Shown in pieces: positions 8,995 through 17,362 of a DNA stretch of 41,748 bases. Made by a program: the position numbers and the translations under genes. The notes beneath the pieces are model-generated. The model was not told the origin of the DNA, searched no databases, and saw only the letters and a list, made by a program, of their open reading frames with translations. The stretch is from an uncultured Pelagibacteraceae bacterium. Its GTDB lineage: Bacteria; Pseudomonadota; Alphaproteobacteria; Pelagibacterales; Pelagibacteraceae. Every line of letters starts with the position of its first letter. The stretch's first letter is position 1. Where the stretch lies: contig CABZJA010000010.1 of the NCBI GenBank assembly GCA_902525935.1, positions 1-41,748 of the forward strand, read 5' to 3'.

Positions 8995-9330
8995 ATGGCA
9001 AAATTTAGCTCACATTTATTGAATGGTTCTGATGGAACTCATGCAAGTAACGTCAAAGTAAAGATTTATCAAATACAATCCTCAAAATTAAAAAGGCTTT
9101 TTTTGAATACAAAGACTGATGGAAATGGTAGGATTAACCAGCATTTTAATCTTAGCAAAAAAGACTGTAAATGTGATTATGAAATGAATTGTGATATTAA
9201 AAGATACTTTAAAAAGAAAAAAATTGTGGGTGAAATAGTCATAAAATTTAAAATGTCCGATAATAAGAAAAATTATCATTTGCCAATAATAATTTCTCCT
9301 AACAGCTATACAGTGTGGTGGTCTAATTAA
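8995..9330 (+). CDS. Transthyretin-like / 5-hydroxyisourate hydrolase-family protein with divergent C-terminus
   Basis: A 111-residue protein of the size and fold signature of 5-hydroxyisourate hydrolase (HIUase). Three family catalytic positions can be placed: His7 in FSSHLLNG, Arg46 in TDGNGRI and His95 in YHLPIIISP. The hallmark C-terminal Tyr-Arg-Gly-Ser of true HIUases is missing; the protein ends YTVWWSN. A lysine-rich central loop (about residues 55-80) replaces the usual acidic one. No other urate-pathway gene (uricase, OHCU decarboxylase, allantoinase) is in the window. I infer hydrolysis of a different cyclic or lactone-type intermediate in this operon. It is tightly packed: 1 bp after the ThDP gene and 3 bp before the DmdA-like gene. 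Confidence 0.75.
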   Translation: MAKFSSHLLNGSDGTHASNVKVKIYQIQSSKLKRLFLNTKTDGNGRINQHFNLSKKDCKCDYEMNCDIKRYFKKKKIVGEIVIKFKMSDNKKNYHLPIIISPNSYTVWWSN

Positions 9331-9333
9331 TAT

Positions 9334-10497
9334 ATGGCATCGTTGATACTAAGTAAAATAAGTACAAAACTAAATATGTCTAGGAGAATAAGAAGAACTC
9401 CTTATACCAATAGAGTTGAAGAATGTGGTGTAACTGATTTTACTGTTGTAAATCACATGCTCTTACCAAAAAGATTTCAGAAATCTGTTGAGGATGATTA
9501 TTGGCATTTGAATAAACATGTTCAGCTATGGGATGTGTCTTGTCAGAGACAAGTTCAGATATCAGGTCCAGACGCTAGTTTATTAGTACAAAAAATGACG
9601 CCAAGATCATTAAATAATATGGAGACTGGAAAATGTTTTTATATTCCTATGATAGATGAGAATGCAAGAATGATAAATGATCCAGTGTTGTTAAAGTTAG
9701 ATGATGATATGTTTTGGATTTCAATAGCAGACTCTGATGTGTTGCTTTGGGCAAAAGGTATTGCAGTTGGTTTAAATTTAAATGTGAGCATAACAGAACC
9801 AGATGTATATCCTCTTGCAATACAAGGTCCAAAGTCTGAAGACTTGATGGCATCAATATTTGGAGAAGATATTAGAAAATTAAAATTTTTTAATTTTAGA
9901 ATATTTGATTTTTTGGGAACTAAACAGGTTATCGCAAGATCTGGATATAGCAAACAAGATGGGTTTGAAATTTATTTTAAATGCTTTGAAGATTATTTTG
10001 ATAAAAACGAAATAGGAGAAAAAATTTGGGATGTAATATGGAAAGCAGGTAAAGAATTTAATATTGCCCCAGGATGCCCAAATTTAATTGACAGAATAGA
10101 AGCAGGATTAATGTCTTATGGAAATGATTTTACAAAAGAAAATAATCCAATTGAATGCAACTTGGAAAAATATTGTAATTACGAAAGCGATCATGATTTC
10201 ATTGGAAAAAATGCTTTGGAGAATATTAAGAAACAAGGTGTAAAACAAAAATTAAAAGGAGTATTATTTGATGGTGTAGATTGTCCTCCATGTTCAATTC
10301 CTTTTCCACTATATTCTAAAGACATGAAATTAATTGGTAAAATTACTTCAGGTATTTATTCTCCAAAATTTAAAAAAAACATTGGTTTATCCATGATTTT
10401 AAATGAATTTTGTAAAGTAGGGTCAGAAGTCTTAGTGCACACTCCAGATAATAAATTAAGAAAAGGAATTGTGTCCTCTTTACCATTTTCAAAATAA
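9334..10497 (+). CDS. DmdA-like tetrahydrofolate-dependent demethylase (GcvT fold)
   Basis: A 387-residue GcvT-fold protein that strongly recalls dimethylsulfoniopropionate (DMSP) demethylase DmdA. The N-terminal RRTPYTNRVEECGV, YTVVNH-like segment FTVVNHMLLPK, QLWDVSCQRQVQISGPDA, LAIQGPKSEDLM, IARSGYSKQDGFEIY, GCPNLIDRIEAGLMSYGND and the C-terminal ITSGIYSP all follow the DmdA layout. DmdA moves a methyl group from DMSP to tetrahydrofolate, leaving methylmercaptopropionate, in the cytoplasm. The downstream MMPA genes dmdB, dmdC and dmdD are not in the window, so this could be a true DmdA or a paralogue acting on another methylated osmolyte. The N-terminus has a short extra serine/lysine stretch before RRIRRTPYT. 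Confidence 0.7.
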   Translation: MASLILSKISTKLNMSRRIRRTPYTNRVEECGVTDFTVVNHMLLPKRFQKSVEDDYWHLNKHVQLWDVSCQRQVQISGPDASLLVQKMTPRSLNNMETGKCFYIPMIDENARMINDPVLLKLDDDMFWISIADSDVLLWAKGIAVGLNLNVSITEPDVYPLAIQGPKSEDLMASIFGEDIRKLKFFNFRIFDFLGTKQVIARSGYSKQDGFEIYFKCFEDYFDKNEIGEKIWDVIWKAGKEFNIAPGCPNLIDRIEAGLMSYGNDFTKENNPIECNLEKYCNYESDHDFIGKNALENIKKQGVKQKLKGVLFDGVDCPPCSIPFPLYSKDMKLIGKITSGIYSPKFKKNIGLSMILNEFCKVGSEVLVHTPDNKLRKGIVSSLPFSK

Positions 10498-10520
10498 TAA
10501 TTAGTGGGTATAAGACTTAT

Positions 10521-11645
10521 ATGAAAAGAGCAGTTATAGCAGGATATTCAAGATCACCTTTTACAATGGCAAGAAAAGGTGAACTAATTGATGTTAAGCC
10601 TGTAAATATGTTTGCCGAAGTTGTTAAAAATCTTGTATCTAGAACAAAAGTAAACCCTGTTGATATTGAAGATATCGTTGTTGGGTGTGCTTTCCAGGTT
10701 GGAGAGCAGAGTTTTAATATTGGGAAACTTGCAACGTTTTTATCTGGGATGGAAATACATACATCTGGAATGACCGTTGATAGATGGTGTGGCTCATCGA
10801 TGGAGGCTATTCATGTTGCAGCAGGTAAAATAGCAATGGGTGCGGGTAAAGTTTTTGTATGTGGGGGCGTTGAAAGTATGACCAGAGTTACAACTGGCTT
10901 TGAACCAATACCTTATCCTTATACAGATAAAGAAAACCCAAATGTTTATTTTTCAATGGGTATAACTGCTGAAAATGTTGCAAAGAGATATAAAATTTCA
11001 AGAATTGAACAACAAGAATTTGCGATACAAAGCCATCAAAAAGCTAATGAAGCTGAGGTTAACGGTAAATTTAAAAATGAAATAGTTGAAATCGCAGGCT
11101 GTTCAAAAGATGGAAATATACGTCCAAAAAGTAATCAAGAAACTTTAGATGGTCTAAAACTTGCATTTGATCAAGATGGAACTGTTACAGCAGCAACATC
11201 ATCACCTCTTACAGATGGAGCGGCAGCAACACTTATATGTGAAGAAAGCTACGCAAAAGAAAACGGATTAGAAATTTTAGGTAGAATTGTTGCAACTGGA
11301 GTTAAAGGATGCGAGCCTGAAGTAATGGGGCTTGGACCTATAGGAGCAACTAAAAAAGCATTAGAAAGAGCAAATTTATCAATTAATGATATTGATATTG
11401 TGGAAATTAATGAAGCTTTTGCATCTCAATCAATAGCATGTTTAAAAGATCTTGGTATCGAGCAAAAGAAGGCTAATTTAGATGGTGGGGCATTAGCGCT
11501 AGGGCACCCCCTTGGAGCAACAGGAGCCAGAATAACTGGCAAAGCTGCTGATTTACTTAGACGTGAAAATAAAAAATATGCTTTATCTACTCAATGTATC
11601 GGTTTAGGAATGGGTATTGCGACCATAATTGAATCTGTTAATTAA
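10521..11645 (+). CDS. Thiolase / acetyl-CoA acetyltransferase
   Basis: Thiolase of 374 residues, condensing or cleaving beta-ketoacyl-CoA in the cytoplasm. The catalytic set is complete: Cys90 in DRWCGSS, His329 in LALGHPLGATGAR and Cys359 in STQCIGLGMG. An NEAFA motif (EINEAFASQS) is also present. The gene is last in the operon starting at 4202, with a 23-bp spacer from the DmdA-like gene. It ends at the very base before the stop codon of the convergent permease gene (11646), with no terminator in between. It may supply or consume acetyl-CoA for this operon or for the acetoacetate released by the carnitine route further right; chain-length specificity is not visible. Confidence 0.93.
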   Translation: MKRAVIAGYSRSPFTMARKGELIDVKPVNMFAEVVKNLVSRTKVNPVDIEDIVVGCAFQVGEQSFNIGKLATFLSGMEIHTSGMTVDRWCGSSMEAIHVAAGKIAMGAGKVFVCGGVESMTRVTTGFEPIPYPYTDKENPNVYFSMGITAENVAKRYKISRIEQQEFAIQSHQKANEAEVNGKFKNEIVEIAGCSKDGNIRPKSNQETLDGLKLAFDQDGTVTAATSSPLTDGAAATLICEESYAKENGLEILGRIVATGVKGCEPEVMGLGPIGATKKALERANLSINDIDIVEINEAFASQSIACLKDLGIEQKKANLDGGALALGHPLGATGARITGKAADLLRRENKKYALSTQCIGLGMGIATIIESVN

Positions 11646-12500
11646 TTATCTATTAATTCCTCTCAAACGTTCTGATCTTCTTCTTAGTAACTCTGCACTA
11701 ATAAGTATTAAAGTAGATAAAACAATCAAACACGTAGCAACAGATAGAATTGTTGGACTTAATTGTTCCCTCAATCCTGTCCACATTTGAACTGGGATGG
11801 TTGTATTTTCAAGTCCTGCTAAAAATAAAACTACTACAACTTCATCAAAGGAAGTTACAAAAGCAAATAAACCGCCGGATATTACACCAGGTAAAATTAA
11901 TGGAAGTGTCACTTTCATAAATGTATTTACTGGATTACTACCTAAACTAGCTGCTGCTCTCGTTACACTATGATCGAAACCTGATAATGTTGCAGTAACA
12001 GTTATTACAACAAAAGGTGTTCCCAAAATTATATGAGCTAGAACTATTCCGGTATGAGTTGCCGCTAAACCTGCTTTTGCCATAAAAAAGAATATTGCAA
12101 CACCAGATATAATAAGTGGAACTATCATTGGTGAAATCAGAGTTGCCATTATTATTCCTTTAAAAGGCATGTGTCTGCTGCTCAATCCTAATGCAGCAAC
12201 CGTTCCTAAAATTACTGACCCTAAAGTTGCAAATATAGCAATAATAAAACTATTCTTTGCAGCAAGGCCCCATGGATTTTTTGTACCGTAAACCATATCT
12301 TTATACCATCTTAAGGAGAAAGCATCTGGGTCTAAATTCTTCATTCCTTCTGAAAAAACAAGAAACTCTTCTGCATTAAATGATAATGGAAATATTACAA
12401 ACAAAGGTGCTATTAAAAAAATAAAAACGAGAGAACATATAGCAATATAAAAGTAGTGCCAAATTCTATATCTAGTTTCTGTATACTTTGGTAATGCCAT
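11646..12500 (-). CDS. ABC transporter permease, PotC family
   Basis: Second inner-membrane permease of a spermidine/putrescine-type (POPT) transporter, 284 residues. It has the N-terminal membrane segment (about residues 15-37), the PLSFNAEEFL periplasmic start seen in PotC proteins, and the coupling loop ASLGSNPVNTFMKVTLPLILPGV (about residues 183-205). The start ATG (12498-12500) is 1 bp after the upstream permease stop. The transporter's gene order is ATPase, binding protein, permease, permease, with two catabolic genes in front (16187-18103). Those neighbours suggest an ectoine-like or related solute, not necessarily polyamines. Confidence 0.9.
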   Translation of the reverse strand: MALPKYTETRYRIWHYFYIAICSLVFIFLIAPLFVIFPLSFNAEEFLVFSEGMKNLDPDAFSLRWYKDMVYGTKNPWGLAAKNSFIIAIFATLGSVILGTVAALGLSSRHMPFKGIIMATLISPMIVPLIISGVAIFFFMAKAGLAATHTGIVLAHIILGTPFVVITVTATLSGFDHSVTRAAASLGSNPVNTFMKVTLPLILPGVISGGLFAFVTSFDEVVVVLFLAGLENTTIPVQMWTGLREQLSPTILSVATCLIVLSTLILISAELLRRRSERLRGINR

Positions 12501-12501
12501 A

Positions 12502-13764
12502 CTAACCTAACTTAATATTATCAACTCCAACTAATTTATTATAAAGCCAATAAATTACCAAAACTCCTCCAAGCAACATAAGTCCCATCGCTGAAGCAAA
12601 ACTCCAATCTAATGTAGTTTTCATATGATATGCAATTTGGTTGCTAATTAAGGTGCCTGATGCTCCACCAACTAATGCGGGTGTAATGTAATATCCAATT
12701 GCTAAAATAAAAACTAAAAGACAACCTGCCCCAATACCTGGTATTGTTAATGGAAAATATACTTTCCAAAAAGCTACAAAAGGTGTCCCACCTAGCGACT
12801 TACCCGCCCTCATTAAACTTGGCGAGATAGTTTTCATTACACTGTAGAGTGGTAAAACCATAAATGGTAATAAAATTTGTGTCATTGCAACATAAGTTCC
12901 AACTTTATTGTACATCATCTCTGGCCTATTATCGTCTGATACAAGCCCTATAATTACAAAGAAATCATTAACTACTCCTTGCTGTTGAAGTAAAATCATC
13001 CAGCTAGCTGTTCTAACTAATAATGAAGTCCAAAACGGAAGAAGAACGCAAATCATTAATAAATTGCTGTACTTCATTGGGAGTGTTGCTAGTAAATGGG
13101 CTATTGGGTAACCCATTAAAAAACAGAACACCGTAACAAAGAAAGCAACCTCTACAGTTCTCAACCATAAAATTCTATGTATTCTTCTGTCTTCGCTAAC
13201 TTGTACAATTTTATTATCCTCATTTAGATACATGTCCATAGCTTTTAAATATTTTGCGGATGTGTAAGGAGGAGCAGTTCTTTTAATTGCTTGCCAATAT
13301 TCTACATCTCTCCATCTCTTATGAACTTTCATTATTTGTTCTTTAATGTTTTGAGTTTCGTCAATTTTATTTCTTTTAACCTGTCTAAATAATTTTTTAA
13401 CAACTGAAGTAAAACCATTTTTTTCTTTATTAAGTCTTTGAGCTAATTTTCCGTGTTTTTTATTTTCGACAAGAATTTTAAAGTCAGATAAAAATGAAGC
13501 AAACACTTCCTCTGAAGGAAGTTCTTTACCATCCCATTGCTCCATTGATTTAAAAGTTTTGGGGAGCATATTTGTTATCATTTTATCATCTATGCTTCGA
13601 GTAAACATTTCACCGATTGGAAAAACGTAAGTGATTATTAAAAATAATAATAGTGGCGCAACAAGTAAAAAGGCTTTAATTTTATTTTTTCTCTCAGCTT
13701 TTTTTAAGCTGATTTCTAGTGGAATACCGTCAGTTGTTAATATTTGTTTTGTTTCGCTGCTCAT
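12502..13764 (-). CDS. ABC transporter permease, PotB family, with long periplasmic insertion
   Basis: First permease of the POPT-type transporter. At 420 residues it is about 130 longer than E. coli PotB. The extra length is a charged, lysine-rich region (about residues 60-195) between membrane segment 1 (about 30-50) and segment 2 (about 200-225), predicted to be periplasmic. The rest is normal: LLPFWTSLLVRTASWMILL and the coupling loop KSLGGTPFVAFWKVYFPLTIPG. The ATG at 13762-13764 sits immediately after the tail of a terminator hairpin, so expression probably depends on read-through from the binding-protein gene. Similar long PotB-like permeases occur in other alphaproteobacteria, so the insertion is a subfamily trait more than an accident. 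Confidence 0.88.
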   Translation of the reverse strand: MSSETKQILTTDGIPLEISLKKAERKNKIKAFLLVAPLLLFLIITYVFPIGEMFTRSIDDKMITNMLPKTFKSMEQWDGKELPSEEVFASFLSDFKILVENKKHGKLAQRLNKEKNGFTSVVKKLFRQVKRNKIDETQNIKEQIMKVHKRWRDVEYWQAIKRTAPPYTSAKYLKAMDMYLNEDNKIVQVSEDRRIHRILWLRTVEVAFFVTVFCFLMGYPIAHLLATLPMKYSNLLMICVLLPFWTSLLVRTASWMILLQQQGVVNDFFVIIGLVSDDNRPEMMYNKVGTYVAMTQILLPFMVLPLYSVMKTISPSLMRAGKSLGGTPFVAFWKVYFPLTIPGIGAGCLLVFILAIGYYITPALVGGASGTLISNQIAYHMKTTLDWSFASAMGLMLLGGVLVIYWLYNKLVGVDNIKLG

Positions 13765-13772
13765 AAATAAAA

Positions 13773-13795
13773 AGGGCGACTATTAAAGTCGCCCT
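13773..13795 (-). terminator. Intrinsic hairpin terminator between PotD-like and PotB-like genes
   Basis: GC-rich stem AGGGCGAC (13773-13780) pairs perfectly with GTCGCCCT (13788-13795); the loop is 7 nt (13781-13787). Read on the minus strand it is followed by a T tract (TTTTTATTTA) that runs up to the start codon of the PotB-like gene. It follows the binding-protein stop by about 36 bp. Same arrangement as the terminator at 2533-2564. Confidence 0.85.
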
Positions 13796-13831
13796 ATATA
13801 TATTATATTATACTAGTCTTTTATAGTTTTT

Positions 13832-14947
13832 TTATAGACCAGCTTTCATAGCTTCCCACTTCTCACCAAGTTCTGTACCGTTATCTGCCCAGAAAAATGG
13901 ATCAACTAAAAAGTATTTTTTAGTATTTGAAGGAGCGGTTGGCATTTGTGGCATCATTTCAGTTTTACCATCTTTGTACCATGGCTCATTTGCTTTGATA
14001 ATTTCTAAAGACGATAATCTGTATGGAGCATATGCAATGTATTTAGCACTTCCCGCTAACATTTCAGTGTTAGTCATCATTGCTAAAGCTTTTTTAGCAT
14101 TTGCTTCATCTGGTCCACCTTTAACAAGTGCGAAATATTCATAGTCAAGACCTTGTCCATCCCATACTTGTTTAATTGGAGCACCTTCACCAATTTCTGC
14201 ATTGAAAAATCTTCCATTCCAACCAGTTGCCATAACAACTTCACCAGATACTAGTAATTCTGGCGGTTGAGCACCTGCTGACCAGAATACACATCCACCA
14301 TTTGGATCTGTACAAAGATCTTTGATTTTTGCCATTGCTCTGTTAACTCCAGCTTCTGTTTCTAGTAATTTGTAGATCTCAGATCCACCTTTACCCATGT
14401 AAACACCGTCACCAGCTAATGCTATCTCTAGGTTTGTAAGAGCAGATTTGTAAATAGCTCTTTTTCCTGGATATTTTTTAGTGTTAAAAAAATCTTTTAT
14501 AGTCGATGGTGTGCCGTCAACGTTGTTTACGTTGTAAGCATAGTTCCACGAATATAAAATGTTTCCTACTGCACATTTACTTGGCATTGGAGCAAAGAAA
14601 TCTTCACTTGCAGGAGTTCCATCTGGGGCTGCAGGGAAGTCTTTGTCAAAGTCGAATTCGACGAAAATTCCTTCGTCACATCCGTTGATAGTATCAAATG
14701 CGAATACATCTATAATATCCCAAGTAATTGCACCTGCTTCTTTTTGAGCTTTGATCTCAGATAATCCACCCGAATAGTCTACCCAGTTGATATCAACACC
14801 AAGTTTTGACGCAGTTGGATCACCGTACCCTAGCTTTTGAGACTCTGTGTATGCTCCACCCCAAGATGCGACCGTTACCGCAAATGCAGATGTAGTTACT
14901 GAAAGAGCAAAAGAAAGAGCAAGTAATAATTTACTTATTTTTTTCAT
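13832..14947 (-). CDS. Periplasmic solute-binding protein, PotD/PotF family
   Basis: Receptor of the POPT-type transporter, 371 residues. The N-terminus is a typical Sec signal (MKKISK, hydrophobic core, likely cleavage after residue 23, AFA|VT). The mature start TVASWGGAYTESQ is characteristic of the extracellular-binding family 1 / PotD group, as are WDIIDVFAFD, GNILYSWNYAYN, and the C-terminal PSNTKKYFLVDPFFWADNG. A strong GGAGGA ribosome site precedes the ATG. Polyamine-binding residues cannot be confirmed by eye, and the DoeA/EutA-like genes upstream suggest a different ligand. It is preceded by a 113-bp spacer that may carry its own promoter. Confidence 0.9.
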   Translation of the reverse strand: MKKISKLLLALSFALSVTTSAFAVTVASWGGAYTESQKLGYGDPTASKLGVDINWVDYSGGLSEIKAQKEAGAITWDIIDVFAFDTINGCDEGIFVEFDFDKDFPAAPDGTPASEDFFAPMPSKCAVGNILYSWNYAYNVNNVDGTPSTIKDFFNTKKYPGKRAIYKSALTNLEIALAGDGVYMGKGGSEIYKLLETEAGVNRAMAKIKDLCTDPNGGCVFWSAGAQPPELLVSGEVVMATGWNGRFFNAEIGEGAPIKQVWDGQGLDYEYFALVKGGPDEANAKKALAMMTNTEMLAGSAKYIAYAPYRLSSLEIIKANEPWYKDGKTEMMPQMPTAPSNTKKYFLVDPFFWADNGTELGEKWEAMKAGL

Positions 14948-15060
14948 TTATCCTCCGTTTAAACGTTATTATAAATTAATTTATATATTTTAAGTACAAC
15001 AAAAACGATATTCAGAGTCAACAGGCCATTTTGCTGATGGAATACTATATATTTGTTAAA

Positions 15061-16146
15061 TTATTTAGGATCTAGAGCTCTCGCGTCTTGGCTGTTCCAG
15101 CCAACCTTAATCTCATTACCTAATTTTAAATCTAATTCATTTGAACTGTTTGGAACTTTTAAAATAAATTCTTTATTTCCCAACAGATCTAAGCGAACTC
15201 TTGTGTGATCGCCATGATAAATTACCTCCTCAATTTTACCAATTTGATTATTATCCATTTTATTTTTTGGATTTATTAAAGCTCTTTCAGGTCTTATAGA
15301 AACGGTTGTTTTATCTCCTTTAGATTCCACCGAAACAGGATTGGCTAAAATTTCACCTTTGTTTAATTTTACTTTACAGACATCTTTAGAAATATCCACA
15401 ACCTCACCGCCAAAAGTGTTATTTTCTCCAATAAATTCTGCAACAAATGAATTAACTGGTTCTTCATAAAGTTTATCAGGACTTGAGAGTTGCTGAACTT
15501 TTCCATCGTTGAATACGGCTATTCTGTTCGACATGGTCAAGGCTTCCCCTTGATCATGTGTAACATAAACTACAGTAACTCCAATATTTTCATGAATGTG
15601 TTTAATTTCGTATTGCATGCTTTCTCTCAAATTTTTATCTAATGCACCAAGTGGTTCATCCATTAATACTACTGCTGGATCAAAAACTAATGCTCTTGCT
15701 ACTGCAACTCTTTGTTGTTGTCCTCCAGATAGTTGTGCAGGCATTCTACTTTCGAAACCTGATAAGGAAACCATTGATAATGCTTTATCTACTTTTTTTT
15801 CTATTTCTTCTTTTTCAATTTTTCTTACTCTTAGAGGAAATGCTAAATTTTCAAATACTGTCATATGAGGAAACAAAGCATAATTTTGAAATACCATTCC
15901 TATTCCTCTTTTGTGTGGTGGAATATTAGAAATTGGACTAGAATCTAAATAGATCTCACCATTAGTTGGAGTTTCAAATCCAGCTAACATCATTAAACAA
16001 GTTGTTTTTCCTGAGCCAGATGGACCAAGCATTGTAATGAATTCTCCTTCGGAAATATTAAGATTTAAATCTTTTACAACTAAGACTTTGCCATCATAAC
16101 TTTTATCTACTTTAGCAAATTTGACGAATTCTGTATTTTTTGACAT
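15061..16146 (-). CDS. ABC transporter ATP-binding protein, PotA family
   Basis: ATPase of the POPT-type transporter, 361 residues. Walker A GPSGSGKTT is at residues 41-49, Q-loop in VFQNYALFPHM, signature LSGGQQQR, Walker B VVLMDEPLGALD and H-loop YVTHDQGEA. A C-terminal TOBE domain (about residues 270-360) completes the usual PotA/MalK-like layout. It lies 40 bp downstream of the DoeA-like gene and 113 bp upstream of the binding-protein gene on the same strand. Confidence 0.93.
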   Translation of the reverse strand: MSKNTEFVKFAKVDKSYDGKVLVVKDLNLNISEGEFITMLGPSGSGKTTCLMMLAGFETPTNGEIYLDSSPISNIPPHKRGIGMVFQNYALFPHMTVFENLAFPLRVRKIEKEEIEKKVDKALSMVSLSGFESRMPAQLSGGQQQRVAVARALVFDPAVVLMDEPLGALDKNLRESMQYEIKHIHENIGVTVVYVTHDQGEALTMSNRIAVFNDGKVQQLSSPDKLYEEPVNSFVAEFIGENNTFGGEVVDISKDVCKVKLNKGEILANPVSVESKGDKTTVSIRPERALINPKNKMDNNQIGKIEEVIYHGDHTRVRLDLLGNKEFILKVPNSSNELDLKLGNEIKVGWNSQDARALDPK

Positions 16147-16186
16147 GAATAATGTTTAAAACATTTAAGAAGTTTATTTTCAATAG

Positions 16187-17359
16187 CTAATAGTTCTTTA
16201 TATGCAATTCTTTTGGAAAATTACAGAATAATTCACAACCTTTGTCAGTAACTCGTATTGCTTCAGAAGCTTCTACTCCCCAATCACCAAACTGCATGAC
16301 TGCAATCATATGAAAACAAACATTTGGTTCTAGTACTGTCATATCTCCTTTATAAATATTTAAAGTATGCTCTCCCCAATCAGGCGGATATCCAATTCCG
16401 ATTGAATAACCTGTTCTTGATTTTTTTTCGATACCATATTTATCTAAAATTTTCCAAAAAGCTTGAGCAACGTCATTTGCTGTATTTCCGGGTTTTGTAG
16501 CATCAATTCCAGCTTGTAAAGCTTCAATAGTTTTATTCATTGTATCAACTTTTTTTTGATCAGGTTTACCTAACAAAATTGTCCGAGCCATAGGTGCGTG
16601 ATATCTTTTATAAACACCTGATAGTTCAATTATAGTTGCTTCGCCTTCAACAAATTTATCTTGAGTTGCTGTTAAATGTGAAGCAGATGTCCCTTTACCA
16701 GTCGGAAGTAGTGTTGCAATACTTGAATATTCACCCCCAAATTCTTCTGTACCATAAAATAAAGATTTTTGAATTTCCCCGACAGCATCGCATTGTCTTG
16801 TACCAGGTGTAATTACTTCCATTGCTGTTTGCATTCCTTTTTGGGAAATTAAAGCAGCAGACTTCATATAATTTATCTCTGCATTAGATTTAATTAATCT
16901 AGCCCAATTAACTAGTCGATCAGAATCAATAATGTTTGCATTAGGTAATCCCTGTTTAATCTTTTCATAACAAAAAGCTGTAAAATAATGAGCATCCATT
17001 TCAACTCCAATGGACAGTTTATCCCATTTTTTTTCTTTAATTACTTTAGTCAAGTAATCATAAGGATGTTTTGGCCAAGTATGAATATAAATCTCATCAT
17101 AAACAATAATATTATCTTTATTTAAATAGGTCTTTATGTGCGCCCCACCTGCGTCTTGGTCTCTAACAAAGCAAATTGGTTCTTTTGAATCAACGTGCAC
17201 TAATACGCATTGAGCATAATAAAATGACCAAGCATCGTAGCCTGTAAGATAATTCATGTTATTTGTGTCATGAGAAATAATTAAATCAATTTTTTTCTCT
17301 TTCATCAGAGATTGAACTTTTAATAGTCTTTGTTTGTATTCCTCTTTTGAAAAAGACAT
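16187..17359 (-). CDS. M24-family hydrolase resembling ectoine hydrolase DoeA/EutD
   Basis: A pita-bread-fold (M24, creatinase/aminopeptidase P) enzyme of 390 residues. It lacks a signal peptide and so is cytoplasmic. The pattern is close to ectoine hydrolase DoeA as I know it: NMNYLTGYDAWSFYYAQ near the N-terminus, IGVEMDAHYFTA, VNWARLIKS, and especially SRTGYSIGIGYPPDWGE, which is shared by DoeA proteins. DoeA opens the ectoine ring to N-acetyl-diaminobutyrate. The next gene upstream (17363-18103) resembles EutA, another ectoine-utilisation gene, which supports the call. DoeB and EutB/EutC are not in the window, so the pathway would need genes elsewhere or the substrate may differ (a related cyclic amidine or peptide). 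Creatinase or proline dipeptidase are less likely alternatives. Confidence 0.75.
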   Translation of the reverse strand: MSFSKEEYKQRLLKVQSLMKEKKIDLIISHDTNNMNYLTGYDAWSFYYAQCVLVHVDSKEPICFVRDQDAGGAHIKTYLNKDNIIVYDEIYIHTWPKHPYDYLTKVIKEKKWDKLSIGVEMDAHYFTAFCYEKIKQGLPNANIIDSDRLVNWARLIKSNAEINYMKSAALISQKGMQTAMEVITPGTRQCDAVGEIQKSLFYGTEEFGGEYSSIATLLPTGKGTSASHLTATQDKFVEGEATIIELSGVYKRYHAPMARTILLGKPDQKKVDTMNKTIEALQAGIDATKPGNTANDVAQAFWKILDKYGIEKKSRTGYSIGIGYPPDWGEHTLNIYKGDMTVLEPNVCFHMIAVMQFGDWGVEASEAIRVTDKGCELFCNFPKELHIKNY

Positions 17360-17362
17360 AAA

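Noticed and set aside
14948..15060. AT-rich palindrome ATAAATTAATTTAT and a clear promoter in the 113-bp gap before the PotD-like gene
   Set aside because: Palindromes of only A and T are expected by chance at this base composition. The TTGACT on the minus strand lacks a -10 box at proper spacing, so I did not annotate a promoter. The gap otherwise shows only the GGAGGA ribosome site.
11646..16146. Firm annotation as a spermidine/putrescine importer
   Set aside because: Family similarity alone does not give the ligand, and the adjacent DoeA/EutA-like genes point elsewhere.
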